Shown: positions 1 through 6,487 of the stretch, in pieces
How positions within the stretch are numbered: the first letter of the stretch is position 1
How the letters are laid out: each line of letters starts with the position of its first letter
Source of the DNA: Clostridia bacterium
GTDB lineage: Bacteria; Bacillota; Clostridia; Christensenellales; UBA1242
Reading direction: 5' to 3'
Assembly (NCBI GenBank): GCA_017399515.1
Contig: JAFQBZ010000048.1
Location: 1 to 6,487, forward strand
DNA length: 6,487 nucleotides
Notes under the pieces: model-generated
Database searches by the model: none
Told to the model about the DNA's origin: nothing
What the model saw: the letters and a program-made list of their open reading frames with translations, nothing else
Program-made: the position numbers and the translations under genes

Positions 1-480
1 TACACAGGTGATATGACAATTTATATGGTTTCAATGACCGAACTTCAAGAGCAAATTCATGAAAAGTGTGATGATTCATATATGATTACACTTCTTAGAA
101 GAGGAATGTTTACAATTGCTGAAAGACTTGCAAAAAGACATAAAAAGAAAATGCTCATCACCGGCGAAAATTTGGGTCAAGTTGCAAGTCAAACAATTGA
201 AAGTATGACTGTTGTTTCGGAAGTTGTAAAAAGCACACCAATTTTAAGACCACTTATTGCATTTGATAAATGTGAGATTATTGATATTGCTAAAAAGATT
301 GGAACTTATGAAACATCAATAAAACCTTTTGAAGATTGTTGCACTGTTTTCTTACCTGATAGCCCGGTTGTTAAACCTGAACTTTACAAGGTTAAAAAAG
401 AACAAGAAAAAATTGATTTTGATGAAATTTTAAACAGAGCAATGGAATCTGTTGAGGTTGTTGAAATTAAGGCCGAATAA
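1..480 (+). CDS. thiI: tRNA 4-thiouridine synthetase ThiI, C-terminal part (5' end outside window)
   Basis: This is the last 159 codons of ThiI, read in frame from base 1 to TAA at 478-480; the ATG at 13 is internal, because the four codons before it are open and fit the family. ThiI adenylates uridine 8 of tRNA and transfers persulfide sulfur to make 4-thiouridine; in some bacteria it also supplies sulfur for thiamine thiazole synthesis. Seen here is the second half of the PP-loop (AANH) domain: the TLLRRGMF segment, the very characteristic ITGENLGQVASQT motif, and the ETSIKPFEDCCTVF segment with its Cys pair. The N-terminal ferredoxin-like and THUMP domains and the ATP-binding loop lie upstream, outside the window. 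The protein stops soon after the EDCC segment, so it lacks the C-terminal rhodanese domain of the E. coli enzyme, as is usual in Firmicutes. There a dedicated cysteine desulfurase delivers sulfur; one may lie upstream, but that is inference. Its stop codon abuts that of the convergent PBP gene. Confidence 0.95.
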   Translation, partial: YTGDMTIYMVSMTELQEQIHEKCDDSYMITLLRRGMFTIAERLAKRHKKKMLITGENLGQVASQTIESMTVVSEVVKSTPILRPLIAFDKCEIIDIAKKIGTYETSIKPFEDCCTVFLPDSPVVKPELYKVKKEQEKIDFDEILNRAMESVEVVEIKAE

Positions 481-2595
481 TTAAAAAGATTTCAGTTTAA
501 TGCTGTTTGAATAATATTTTTTAGTTGTAGATTTTTCGCAAATCTCTATAAAATATTCGTAAATTTCATTATTTTTTGCTGAAATATCTTCAAATTTTAT
601 ATATTTATCATTTTTTAAATTATTTAAGGAAGAAATTATTTCTTCCTTATTTTTATGTTTTCTAATTATGTTATATGTATTGTTTTTGCTGGCAAAAAAC
701 ATTAAAATTGGTTTTCGATTTTCAAGGTTAAGTGCAGTTAAATTTTTTGTGCTTAATTCAATTTTTGACACACTCGTTGTTTTTAAGTTGTTTAAAATTT
801 CTTGATTTAAATTTTTTGATATTTCAAAATTTTTTGGTTTTTTTGATGAATATAATTTTTTAAATATTTCTTTGTTAATTTCTGTTGGGTAAGATGAACC
901 GCTTATATTTTTTGGAAGATTTTCGTCACCGATATATGTGATTACTGTGTGATTTGATGTGTAAGAAATTGAATATGCGTCAGTGTTGTTAGTGGAATTT
1001 GATTTTCCAACAGTTCCTGTTTTTGAAGCAATTTGATAGTTAAAATTTTTAAGTTTTTTTGCTGTTCCTGATTTGCTTGTGTCAATTAACATATCAGTAA
1101 TTTGATTTGCAGTGCTTTCTTTCATAACTTTGTTTTTTGAATTATTTTTACTGTATATAATTTTATCATTTAATTTAATTTTGGTTATGTATTTGCTAGG
1201 TGAAAAATATCCTGAATTTGCAAATGTTGAGTAAGCATCAGCAAGTTGCTTTAATGTTGTGCCACTTGAAAAGCCACCTAGTGAAAGTGCTAAATGGTTG
1301 TCATTTTCACTGAAATTAATGCCTAATTTACTAGCAAAATTTTTTCCGGTTTCAACACCGAGTTCATTTAACAATTTAACAGAAGGAATGTTGTAAGAAT
1401 TTTTTAAACACTCACGAACAGTAACAAAGCCATGGAATTTATTATCTGCATTTGCTGGAGAGTATCCGTTTATATTAATTTCTTCATCTAAAATTTTTGT
1501 GGTTGGGGTGATTAAATTTTCTTCAAGGGCAGGGGCGTAAACGAGAATTGGTTTTATTGTTGAACCTGGTTGTTTTTTAGATGAGAGTGTTTTTGAGTTT
1601 CCATAAACTGCAATTATTGTGTTTGTTTCATTGTCAATTACTATGCTTGCGATATTATAATCACTTAAGTTTTTATATTTATTCGCAAGTTCACTTATAT
1701 TGTTTGATAGTGTTGAATCATAATTAGTGAAAATTTCAATATCTTTATAATTTAACTCATTTTCAGTTATGTTTAATATGTTGCATGCTTCTTCTAAAAT
1801 TTCATTGAACATATAGTTGTTATTTGGAACTTTTGTTATGTTAAGATTGACAGATTCATTTATTGATTTTTCATATTCTTCGTTTGAAATTTTATTTTGT
1901 GATTTCATTAAATTTAAAATTAAATTTCTTCTTTCTATTGCTTTTTCAGTGTTGTTTTGAATGTTGTAAATGTTTGGGGCATTGATTGTTCCAGCAAGAA
2001 GAGCACTTTCTGCAGTTGTTAAATTTTTTGCTGATTTTCCAAAATAATAAATGCTAGCATTTTCGATGCCATAGTTTCCATTTCCAAAATAAATGTTGTT
2101 TAAATACATTTCTAAAATTTTATCTTTTGAATAATTTTTTTCTAAGGCTCTAGCAAGTTTAACTTCTTTAAGTTTTCGTTTTATAGTTTTTTCATTTGAC
2201 AGCAGAGTGTTTTTGATTAATTGTTGTGAAATTGTGGAAGCACCCTCAGAAAATGATTTGCTTTTTAAGTTTGATAAAAGTGCACCACCAACACGAATAT
2301 AATCAACGCCGTTATGCGAATAAAATCGTTTATCTTCTGCTGATATAAATGCATTTTTTGTGTTTGCAGATAATTCATTTATGTCAACTGTGGCTTTATT
2401 TTTTAAATTGATTTCTTCTTGAAATTTGTCATAAATTTTAAATGTTTTGTTTGCAACATTATTAAGTTTTTCTGTATCTAGTGTTATGCCATGTGTTGAG
2501 ATGTGATAAAAACTTACAGCAGAAATAATAGTCAGTGAAAAGACTATGGCTAAGGATATGAATATAATTTTTGATATTTTTCTTATTTTTTTCAT
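481..2595 (-). CDS. Class A penicillin-binding protein (GT51 glycosyltransferase / transpeptidase)
   Basis: A 704-residue bifunctional peptidoglycan synthase: it polymerises lipid II into glycan strands and cross-links the stem peptides outside the membrane. Residues count from the ATG at 2595. A Lys-rich start and one hydrophobic segment (about 10-30) give an N-in membrane anchor. The GT51 domain (about 70-225) has the EDKRFYSHNG motif with catalytic Glu87, GASTISQQLIKN, the second acidic residue Glu144 in KRKLKEVKLARAL, then YLNNIYFGNGNYGIE and TTAESALLAG. The transpeptidase (about 315-585) has QPGSTIKP with nucleophile Ser345 and Lys348, SYN at 400-402 and KTG at 525-527. All key residues are present. 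The last 115 residues or so are an unassigned tail. The 2595 ATG has a GAGG/AGGA site 8 bases upstream; an in-frame ATG at 2628 adds 11 residues but has no ribosome binding site. Length fits B. subtilis PonA/PbpF/PbpG-like enzymes, but I cannot tell which, so no symbol is given. The gene is convergent with thiI and divergent from miaB. Confidence 0.95.
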   Translation of the reverse strand: MKKIRKISKIIFISLAIVFSLTIISAVSFYHISTHGITLDTEKLNNVANKTFKIYDKFQEEINLKNKATVDINELSANTKNAFISAEDKRFYSHNGVDYIRVGGALLSNLKSKSFSEGASTISQQLIKNTLLSNEKTIKRKLKEVKLARALEKNYSKDKILEMYLNNIYFGNGNYGIENASIYYFGKSAKNLTTAESALLAGTINAPNIYNIQNNTEKAIERRNLILNLMKSQNKISNEEYEKSINESVNLNITKVPNNNYMFNEILEEACNILNITENELNYKDIEIFTNYDSTLSNNISELANKYKNLSDYNIASIVIDNETNTIIAVYGNSKTLSSKKQPGSTIKPILVYAPALEENLITPTTKILDEEININGYSPANADNKFHGFVTVRECLKNSYNIPSVKLLNELGVETGKNFASKLGINFSENDNHLALSLGGFSSGTTLKQLADAYSTFANSGYFSPSKYITKIKLNDKIIYSKNNSKNKVMKESTANQITDMLIDTSKSGTAKKLKNFNYQIASKTGTVGKSNSTNNTDAYSISYTSNHTVITYIGDENLPKNISGSSYPTEINKEIFKKLYSSKKPKNFEISKNLNQEILNNLKTTSVSKIELSTKNLTALNLENRKPILMFFASKNNTYNIIRKHKNKEEIISSLNNLKNDKYIKFEDISAKNNEIYEYFIEICEKSTTKKYYSNSIKLKSF
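625..654 (+). terminator. Putative rho-independent terminator for thiI transcripts, inside the antisense of the PBP gene
   Basis: A perfect 11-bp inverted repeat (arms 625-635 and 639-649, left arm TAAGGAAGAAA) with a 3-base loop is followed directly by five T (650-654) on the + strand. In the other direction the hairpin is not followed by a T-run, so the polarity points to transcripts coming from thiI, whose stop codon lies 144 bases upstream. The stem is fairly AT-rich and may be weak. The same bases encode part of the PBP tail (about residues 649-657), so a coding coincidence is possible. Confidence 0.5.
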
Positions 2596-2603
2596 CAAAA
2601 AAT

Positions 2604-2608
2604 TCCTC
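2604..2608 (-). promoter_or_regulatory. Ribosome binding site that decides the PBP start
   Basis: Read on the - strand this is GAGGA, with 8 bases between it and the ATG at 2595-2593. The alternative in-frame ATG at 2628 is preceded only by A/T-rich sequence with no purine-rich site, so the shorter protein is preferred. Confidence 0.7.
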
Positions 2609-2651
2609 AAAGTTAGTCTTTTCGACATTGATTGTTTTTATGCATAAATTT

Positions 2652-2681
2652 GTCTAAACATAAACAAGTTTAGACTTTTTT
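2652..2681. repeat. Inverted repeat with T6 tail in the divergent PBP/miaB control region (operator or terminator-like)
   Basis: GTCTAAAC (2652-2659) and GTTTAGAC (2668-2675) form a perfect 8-bp inverted repeat around an 8-base spacer, followed on the + strand by six T (2676-2681). It lies just upstream of the miaB -35 box, so it should not be in the miaB transcript. Two readings fit: a dyad operator between the divergent genes, or a + strand intrinsic terminator that stops antisense transcription across the PBP gene before the miaB promoter. A tandem TAAACA pair (2655-2666) sits within it. The sequence alone does not decide. Confidence 0.5.
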
Positions 2682-2682
2682 C

Positions 2683-2711
2683 TTGAATTTATTTATTATT
2701 TAATATATAAT
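2683..2711 (+). promoter_or_regulatory. Sigma-70/SigA-type promoter of miaB-mutS
   Basis: A TTGAAT -35 box (2683-2688, four of six consensus bases, TTGA intact) and a perfect TATAAT -10 box (2706-2711) are separated by exactly 17 bp. Transcription should begin near 2717-2719, giving a leader of about 25 bases before the miaB ATG. The surrounding DNA is very AT-rich, so chance -10 matches are common, but the combination with ideal spacing and position is good. Confidence 0.7.
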
Positions 2712-2726
2712 CATAGTTGATAAATT

Positions 2727-2730
2727 GGAG
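2727..2730 (+). promoter_or_regulatory. Ribosome binding site of miaB
   Basis: GGAG lies 12 bases before the ATG at 2743, slightly longer spacing than usual. The in-frame TTG at 2725 overlaps this site, has no site of its own upstream, and would begin only about 7 bases after the predicted transcription start, so it is unlikely to be the start codon. Confidence 0.6.
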
Positions 2731-2742
2731 AGTTATTGGTAT

Positions 2743-4218
2743 ATGGAAAAAAAGAAATATTTAATACTTACATTTGGTTGCCAAATGAATGTTCATGAAT
2801 CAGAAAAACTTGCAGGCATTTTAGAAAAAAATGGCTATGAAGTTTGCACAAATGCAACTCAGGCTGATGTTGTTGTGTTTAATACTTGTGCAATTCGTGA
2901 GAATGCTGAACAAAAGATTTATGGCAATATTGGCGAACTTAAAAATATTAAAGTTGCAAAGCCTGATATGATTATTGCCGTTGGTGGTTGTATGAGTCAG
3001 CAAAATAATTATGCAAATGAGATAATGTCAAAATTTCCTTATGTTGACATTGTTTTTGGTACGCATAATTTGGCTGATTTTGAAGCACTTTTAAAGAAAA
3101 AAATCGAAACAGGAAAGAGAATTTCAAGCATTACTGAAGATGAGACTATTGCGCTTCGTGATTCACTTCAAATTGCAAGAACAAGTGGAACTAATGCATG
3201 GGTTAATATTATGTATGGTTGTAATAACTTTTGCACATATTGCATTGTTCCTTATGTTCGAGGAAGAGAAGTTTCAAGACCAGAAAAAGATATTCTTCGC
3301 GAAGTTGAAGCACTTTTAAAAGAGGGTTACAAGCAAATTACACTTCTTGGTCAAAATGTAAACTCTTATCGTGGAAAAGATGAAGAAGGTAATGAAATCT
3401 CGTTTGATAAACTTCTTGCAGATATTGATAAGTTTGATTACAAATTTAGACTTCGTTTTATGACATCACACCCAAAAGATTTATCATCCGAGGTTATTGA
3501 TGTGATTGCAAAATCTAAACATATTTGCCATGGAATCCATCTTCCAATTCAATGTGGAAGTGATAAAATTTTGGCGTCAATGAACAGAAAATATACAACA
3601 GAAAAATATTTAAAACTTATTGATGAAATTAAAACAAAAATTCCTGATGTGGAGCTCACAACAGATATTATTGTTGGGTTTCCTGGCGAAACTGATGAAG
3701 ATTTTGAAGGTACACTTGACATAATGAGAAAAGTTGAATATATGCAAATTTTCGGCTTTATTTATTCAAAAAGAAAGGGTACAGTTGCCGAAAAAATGGC
3801 TGACCATATCGAAACAAAAGTGAAAAAAGACAGGCTTTCAAGACTTTTAGAAGTTAAAAACGAAATTATTAATAGAAAAACTCAAGAAATGCTTGGAAAA
3901 ACTTATGAGGTTTTAGTTGAATCATTTGACGAAAAAACCAACACATTATATTGTTCACTTGACAGCGGAAAAACAATTACTGTTAAGGGCACTAAAAATT
4001 GTATTGGTGAGTTTGTTGATGTTAAAGTTACAAGTGTTAGAAAATCAGTTATTTATGGTGAAATCGTTAACACTGAAGACATAGCAAACTTTAAAGAAAA
4101 GAATTTTAAATATCCAATTGAAGTTTCAATACTTCCTAAAGACCAAAAAGGTTTGAAATTGCTTCGTGAAAATAAAAAAAATCAAAAAGCAGTTAACGAT
4201 TTAAAATCTAAAAAATAG
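2743..4218 (+). CDS. miaB: tRNA-2-methylthio-N6-dimethylallyladenosine synthase MiaB (radical SAM methylthiotransferase)
   Basis: A 491-residue MiaB. It adds a methylthio group to C2 of N6-isopentenyl-adenosine 37 in tRNAs reading UNN codons, acting after MiaA in the cytoplasm. The N-terminal UPF0004 domain has the three cysteines of the auxiliary iron-sulfur cluster: Cys13 in TFGCQMN, Cys49 in NTCAIRENA and Cys83 in GGCMSQ. The radical SAM domain has CNNFCTYC with Cys160, Cys164 and Cys167, followed by IVPYVRGREVSRP, LLGQNVNSYRG, HLPIQCGSD and DIIVGFPGETDEDF. A TRAM domain covers about 380-442. The NTCAIRENA and LLGQNVNSY motifs point to MiaB rather than the relatives MtaB and RimO. After TRAM there is a Lys-rich tail of about 49 residues that I do not recognise. 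The ATG at 2743 is chosen over a TTG at 2725, which would add six residues, because of the ribosome binding site and predicted promoter. It is first in an operon with mutS, 15 bases downstream. Confidence 0.96.
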   Translation: MEKKKYLILTFGCQMNVHESEKLAGILEKNGYEVCTNATQADVVVFNTCAIRENAEQKIYGNIGELKNIKVAKPDMIIAVGGCMSQQNNYANEIMSKFPYVDIVFGTHNLADFEALLKKKIETGKRISSITEDETIALRDSLQIARTSGTNAWVNIMYGCNNFCTYCIVPYVRGREVSRPEKDILREVEALLKEGYKQITLLGQNVNSYRGKDEEGNEISFDKLLADIDKFDYKFRLRFMTSHPKDLSSEVIDVIAKSKHICHGIHLPIQCGSDKILASMNRKYTTEKYLKLIDEIKTKIPDVELTTDIIVGFPGETDEDFEGTLDIMRKVEYMQIFGFIYSKRKGTVAEKMADHIETKVKKDRLSRLLEVKNEIINRKTQEMLGKTYEVLVESFDEKTNTLYCSLDSGKTITVKGTKNCIGEFVDVKVTSVRKSVIYGEIVNTEDIANFKEKNFKYPIEVSILPKDQKGLKLLRENKKNQKAVNDLKSKK

Positions 4219-4220
4219 AC

Positions 4221-4224
4221 GGAG
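4221..4224 (+). promoter_or_regulatory. Ribosome binding site of mutS
   Basis: GGAG lies 9 bases before the ATG at 4234, in the 15-base gap after the miaB stop. It supports this ATG over the internal ones at 4249 and 4252. The gap holds no room for a promoter or terminator, which supports co-transcription with miaB. Confidence 0.75.
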
Positions 4225-4233
4225 AAAAAATAT

Positions 4234-6487
4234 ATGGCTTTATCACCAATGATGAAACATTATCTAGAAATGAAAGAAAAATATCCTGACGCTATTTTAT
4301 TTTATCGATTAGGTGATTTTTACGAAATGTTTTTTGAAGATGCAGAAATTGTGTCTAAAGAACTTGAACTTACATTAACCGGCAAAGATTGTGGTCTTGA
4401 AAAAAGGGCTCCAATGTGTGGAATTCCTCATCATGCTGCTCCAACTTATATTTCAAGACTTATTGCTTCTGGTTATAAAGTTGCGATTTGTGAACAACTT
4501 TCTGACCCAAAAGCATCTAAAGGTTTGGTTCAAAGAGATGTTGTTCAAATTGTAACACCAGGAACAGTGTTTGAACATGATGTTTTAGAAGCAAAAAGAA
4601 ATAACTTTTTGATGTCTGTTTATGGTTCAAAAAATAAAATTAGTGTTTGTTATAGTGATATTTCAACGGGTTTTATTGAAGCGTTAGAACTTTCAGGCGA
4701 TGACAGGATTAAGTTGTTAGATGATGTTTTGGCTCGTGTTAAACCTTCTGAAATTTTGTGTAATTTATCATTCAAAAATGAATCTTATTCGCTTTCGGCT
4801 GTTAAACTTGGATATGTTCCTGAATTTTATCAAAAAGATGAAATTTTTGAATATAACAAGGCAAAAAATATTATAATTGAACAATTTGCAGTTAATAATT
4901 TGTCAGCACTTGGTCTTTCAGCAGATAAGAAGGAACTTTCTATTGCTGTTGGTTCAATTTTGTTATATTTTGAAGAAACTCAAAAGAGATTAGTTTCAAA
5001 CATTAAAAAATTATCGATTATTCAAGATTCAAGATATGTTCATCTTGATATTTTAGCACGCAAAAATTTAGAACTTACTCAAAGTAGTTCATTAAATCAA
5101 AAGAAGGGGTCACTTTTGTGGCTTCTAGATAAAACGAAAACTTCAATGGGTGGAAGGCTTTTAAAATCATTTGTTGATCAACCACTTCGTGATGAAATTC
5201 AAATTAATGAAAGGCTTGATTCCGTTGAAGAACTTGCAAATGATTTGATTCTTCGAGAAAGTTTGGCTGATACATTCAATAGTTTTTTAGATATTGAAAG
5301 AAAGTGCAGCAAAATTGCAGCAGGAACAATTACTCCAAAAGAATGTTTGGCACTTGCTGAAACACTTAAAAAACTTCCTGTAATTAAAAATTTACTTTCA
5401 GGCTGCAAGTCTAAACTTCTTCGTGAGTCAGGCGAAAGAATTGTTTTGCTCGACGATATTCAAAAAGTTTTATTAGATTCTATTGATCCAATGGCTCCAG
5501 CAAATTTAAAAGATGGCGGATATATTCTATCATCATATAATGAAGAGTTATATGCACTTAGAAACGCTGGTGAATATGGCAAGCAATGGCTTGCTGAATA
5601 TGAAAAAGATCAAAAAGAAAAAACCGGTATCAAAAATTTAAAAACAGGTTATAACAGAGTTTTTGGTTATTATATTGAAGTTACAAATTCAGGGCTTTCA
5701 ATGGTTCCTGACACATACATTAGAAAACAAACAACAACTAATAGTGAAAGATACATCACTCCTGAACTTAAAGAGATGGAGTATAAAATTTTAAACAGCA
5801 AAGACCAGGCAATTGAACTTGAATCTAAACTTTATGCTGAAATTAAAAATTATTTGGTTTCATATATTGCCGAACTCTCTGAAATTTCTGCTGCTGTTGC
5901 GCTTGCAGATTGTTTAATTTCGTTTGCTTCAGTTGCTGCAGATAGAAATTATGTTAGACCTCAGGTTTCAAGTAATATTAAGCATATAAAAATCACTGCA
6001 GGAAGGCATCCTGTTGTTGAAGCAATGATGGAAGGTGAGTTTTCTTCTAATGACACAATTTTAGATGAAGATGAAAACCGAACAATGCTTATAACCGGTC
6101 CTAATATGGCTGGTAAGAGCACATATATGAGACAGGTTGCAATTATAACACTTATGGCGCACATGGGTTCATTTGTTCCTGCAAAAGCCGCTGAAATATC
6201 AATAATTGATAGAGTGTTTACCAGAGTTGGTGCATCAGATGATCTTGCGTTTGGTCAAAGTACTTTTATGGTTGAAATGAGCGAAGTTTCAAATATTATA
6301 AATAATGCAACAGATAAAAGTTTAATTATTTTAGATGAGGTTGGAAGAGGAACTTCAACTTACGACGGAATGAGTATTGCTTCTGCAATTATTGAATTTT
6401 TATCTAAACATTTGCACGCAAAAACATTATTTTCAACACATTATCATGAACTTACTGATTTGGAAGGCAGAGTTGATGGTGTGAAAA
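4234..6487 (+). CDS. mutS: DNA mismatch repair protein MutS (3' end outside window)
   Basis: The first 751 codons of MutS, open to the window edge; usual family length is about 850-890, so roughly the last hundred residues are missing. MutS dimers recognise mismatches and small loops in DNA and, with ATP, recruit MutL. Domain I carries the Phe-X-Glu mismatch reader: Phe29 and Glu31 in RLGDFYEMFFEDA. It is followed by the conserved CGLEKRAPMCGIPHHAA and the VTPGT segment. The connector domain spans roughly 120-250. The core begins around 290 (KKGSLLWLLDKTKTSMGGRLLK), and the clamp lies before GYNRVFGYYIEVT (from 472). The ATPase domain has Walker A GPNMAGKST (622-630), the loop FGQSTFMVEM (673-682), Walker B LIILDEVGRGTST with Asp701 and Glu702, and STHYHEL with His736. 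No key residue is missing. This is MutS (MutS1), not MutS2, since domain I is present and there is no sign of a Smr domain in what is visible. It shares an operon with miaB; mutL is the likely next gene, by family precedent only. Confidence 0.97.
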   Translation, partial: MALSPMMKHYLEMKEKYPDAILFYRLGDFYEMFFEDAEIVSKELELTLTGKDCGLEKRAPMCGIPHHAAPTYISRLIASGYKVAICEQLSDPKASKGLVQRDVVQIVTPGTVFEHDVLEAKRNNFLMSVYGSKNKISVCYSDISTGFIEALELSGDDRIKLLDDVLARVKPSEILCNLSFKNESYSLSAVKLGYVPEFYQKDEIFEYNKAKNIIIEQFAVNNLSALGLSADKKELSIAVGSILLYFEETQKRLVSNIKKLSIIQDSRYVHLDILARKNLELTQSSSLNQKKGSLLWLLDKTKTSMGGRLLKSFVDQPLRDEIQINERLDSVEELANDLILRESLADTFNSFLDIERKCSKIAAGTITPKECLALAETLKKLPVIKNLLSGCKSKLLRESGERIVLLDDIQKVLLDSIDPMAPANLKDGGYILSSYNEELYALRNAGEYGKQWLAEYEKDQKEKTGIKNLKTGYNRVFGYYIEVTNSGLSMVPDTYIRKQTTTNSERYITPELKEMEYKILNSKDQAIELESKLYAEIKNYLVSYIAELSEISAAVALADCLISFASVAADRNYVRPQVSSNIKHIKITAGRHPVVEAMMEGEFSSNDTILDEDENRTMLITGPNMAGKSTYMRQVAIITLMAHMGSFVPAKAAEISIIDRVFTRVGASDDLAFGQSTFMVEMSEVSNIINNATDKSLIILDEVGRGTSTYDGMSIASAIIEFLSKHLHAKTLFSTHYHELTDLEGRVDGVK

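Noticed and set aside
373..394. Possible terminator for the PBP transcript (AACCT ... AGGTT near the thiI end)
   Set aside because: The stem is only 5 bp and is not followed by a T-run on the - strand.
481..2595. PBP gene as a recently transferred insertion, or lagging-strand gene shown by GC skew
   Set aside because: Lines 961-1020 and 1561-1620 have G well above C on the + strand, but other sampled lines in the gene show the opposite or no bias, so no consistent skew or compositional break could be claimed by eye. No flanking repeats or mobile genes are present.
2637..2667. Possible - strand promoter for the PBP gene (TTGTTT at 2667-2662, CATAAA at 2642-2637)
   Set aside because: The spacing is 19 bp and both boxes are poor matches in very AT-rich DNA. 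The PBP promoter is probably in 2629-2720, but I cannot place it.
2821..3003. 60-codon open frame on the - strand inside miaB
   Set aside because: It lies wholly within a strongly conserved miaB segment in antisense, has low-complexity composition and shows no family motif; it is a shadow of miaB.
5199..5408. 69-codon open frame on the - strand inside mutS
   Set aside because: It is antisense to the MutS core domain, which is conserved in the + frame; Ser/Leu-rich translation is typical of a shadow frame.
5961..6164. 67-codon hydrophobic open frame on the - strand inside mutS
   Set aside because: It overlaps the Walker A region of MutS. The membrane-like translation comes from reading conserved codons backwards.

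Overview
The window looks like the chromosome of a low-GC, Gram-positive-type bacterium (Bacillota, probably Clostridia-like). The reasons are an AT-rich composition (roughly 30% GC by eye), A/T-ending codons, short GGAG/GAGG ribosome binding sites, a ThiI that ends without a rhodanese domain, and a MutS whose sequence resembles the Bacillus/Clostridium type. The standard genetic code fits every gene. All genes belong to housekeeping families. I see no mobile element, CRISPR array, tRNA or rRNA.

Layout. Positions 1-480 (+) hold the 3' end of thiI (tRNA 4-thiouridine synthesis). Positions 481-2595 (-) hold a complete bifunctional class A penicillin-binding protein (glycosyltransferase plus transpeptidase). 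It converges on thiI so tightly that the two stop codons touch. Positions 2596-2742 are a divergent control region with a recognisable miaB promoter (TTGAAT, 17 bp, TATAAT) and an 8-bp inverted repeat just upstream of it. Positions 2743-4218 (+) hold miaB (tRNA 2-methylthio-N6-isopentenyladenosine synthesis). Fifteen bases later mutS (mismatch recognition ATPase) starts at 4234 and runs off the window at 6487.

How the parts relate. miaB and mutS look like one operon driven by the promoter at 2683-2711. Clustering of miaB, mutS, mutL and miaA is common in Firmicutes, so mutL and possibly miaA may follow. ThiI and MiaB both modify tRNA by adding sulfur, but they are separated by the oppositely oriented PBP gene and are not co-transcribed here. 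The PBP is an envelope enzyme with no direct functional tie to its neighbours.

The least ordinary features are regulatory. There is a terminator-like perfect 11-bp hairpin with a T-run for + strand transcripts, placed inside the antisense of the PBP gene. There is also a palindrome in the divergent promoter region. The PBP and MiaB proteins each carry a C-terminal tail I do not recognise. I did not find evidence for a new biological system; the window is mostly an ordinary core-genome region.
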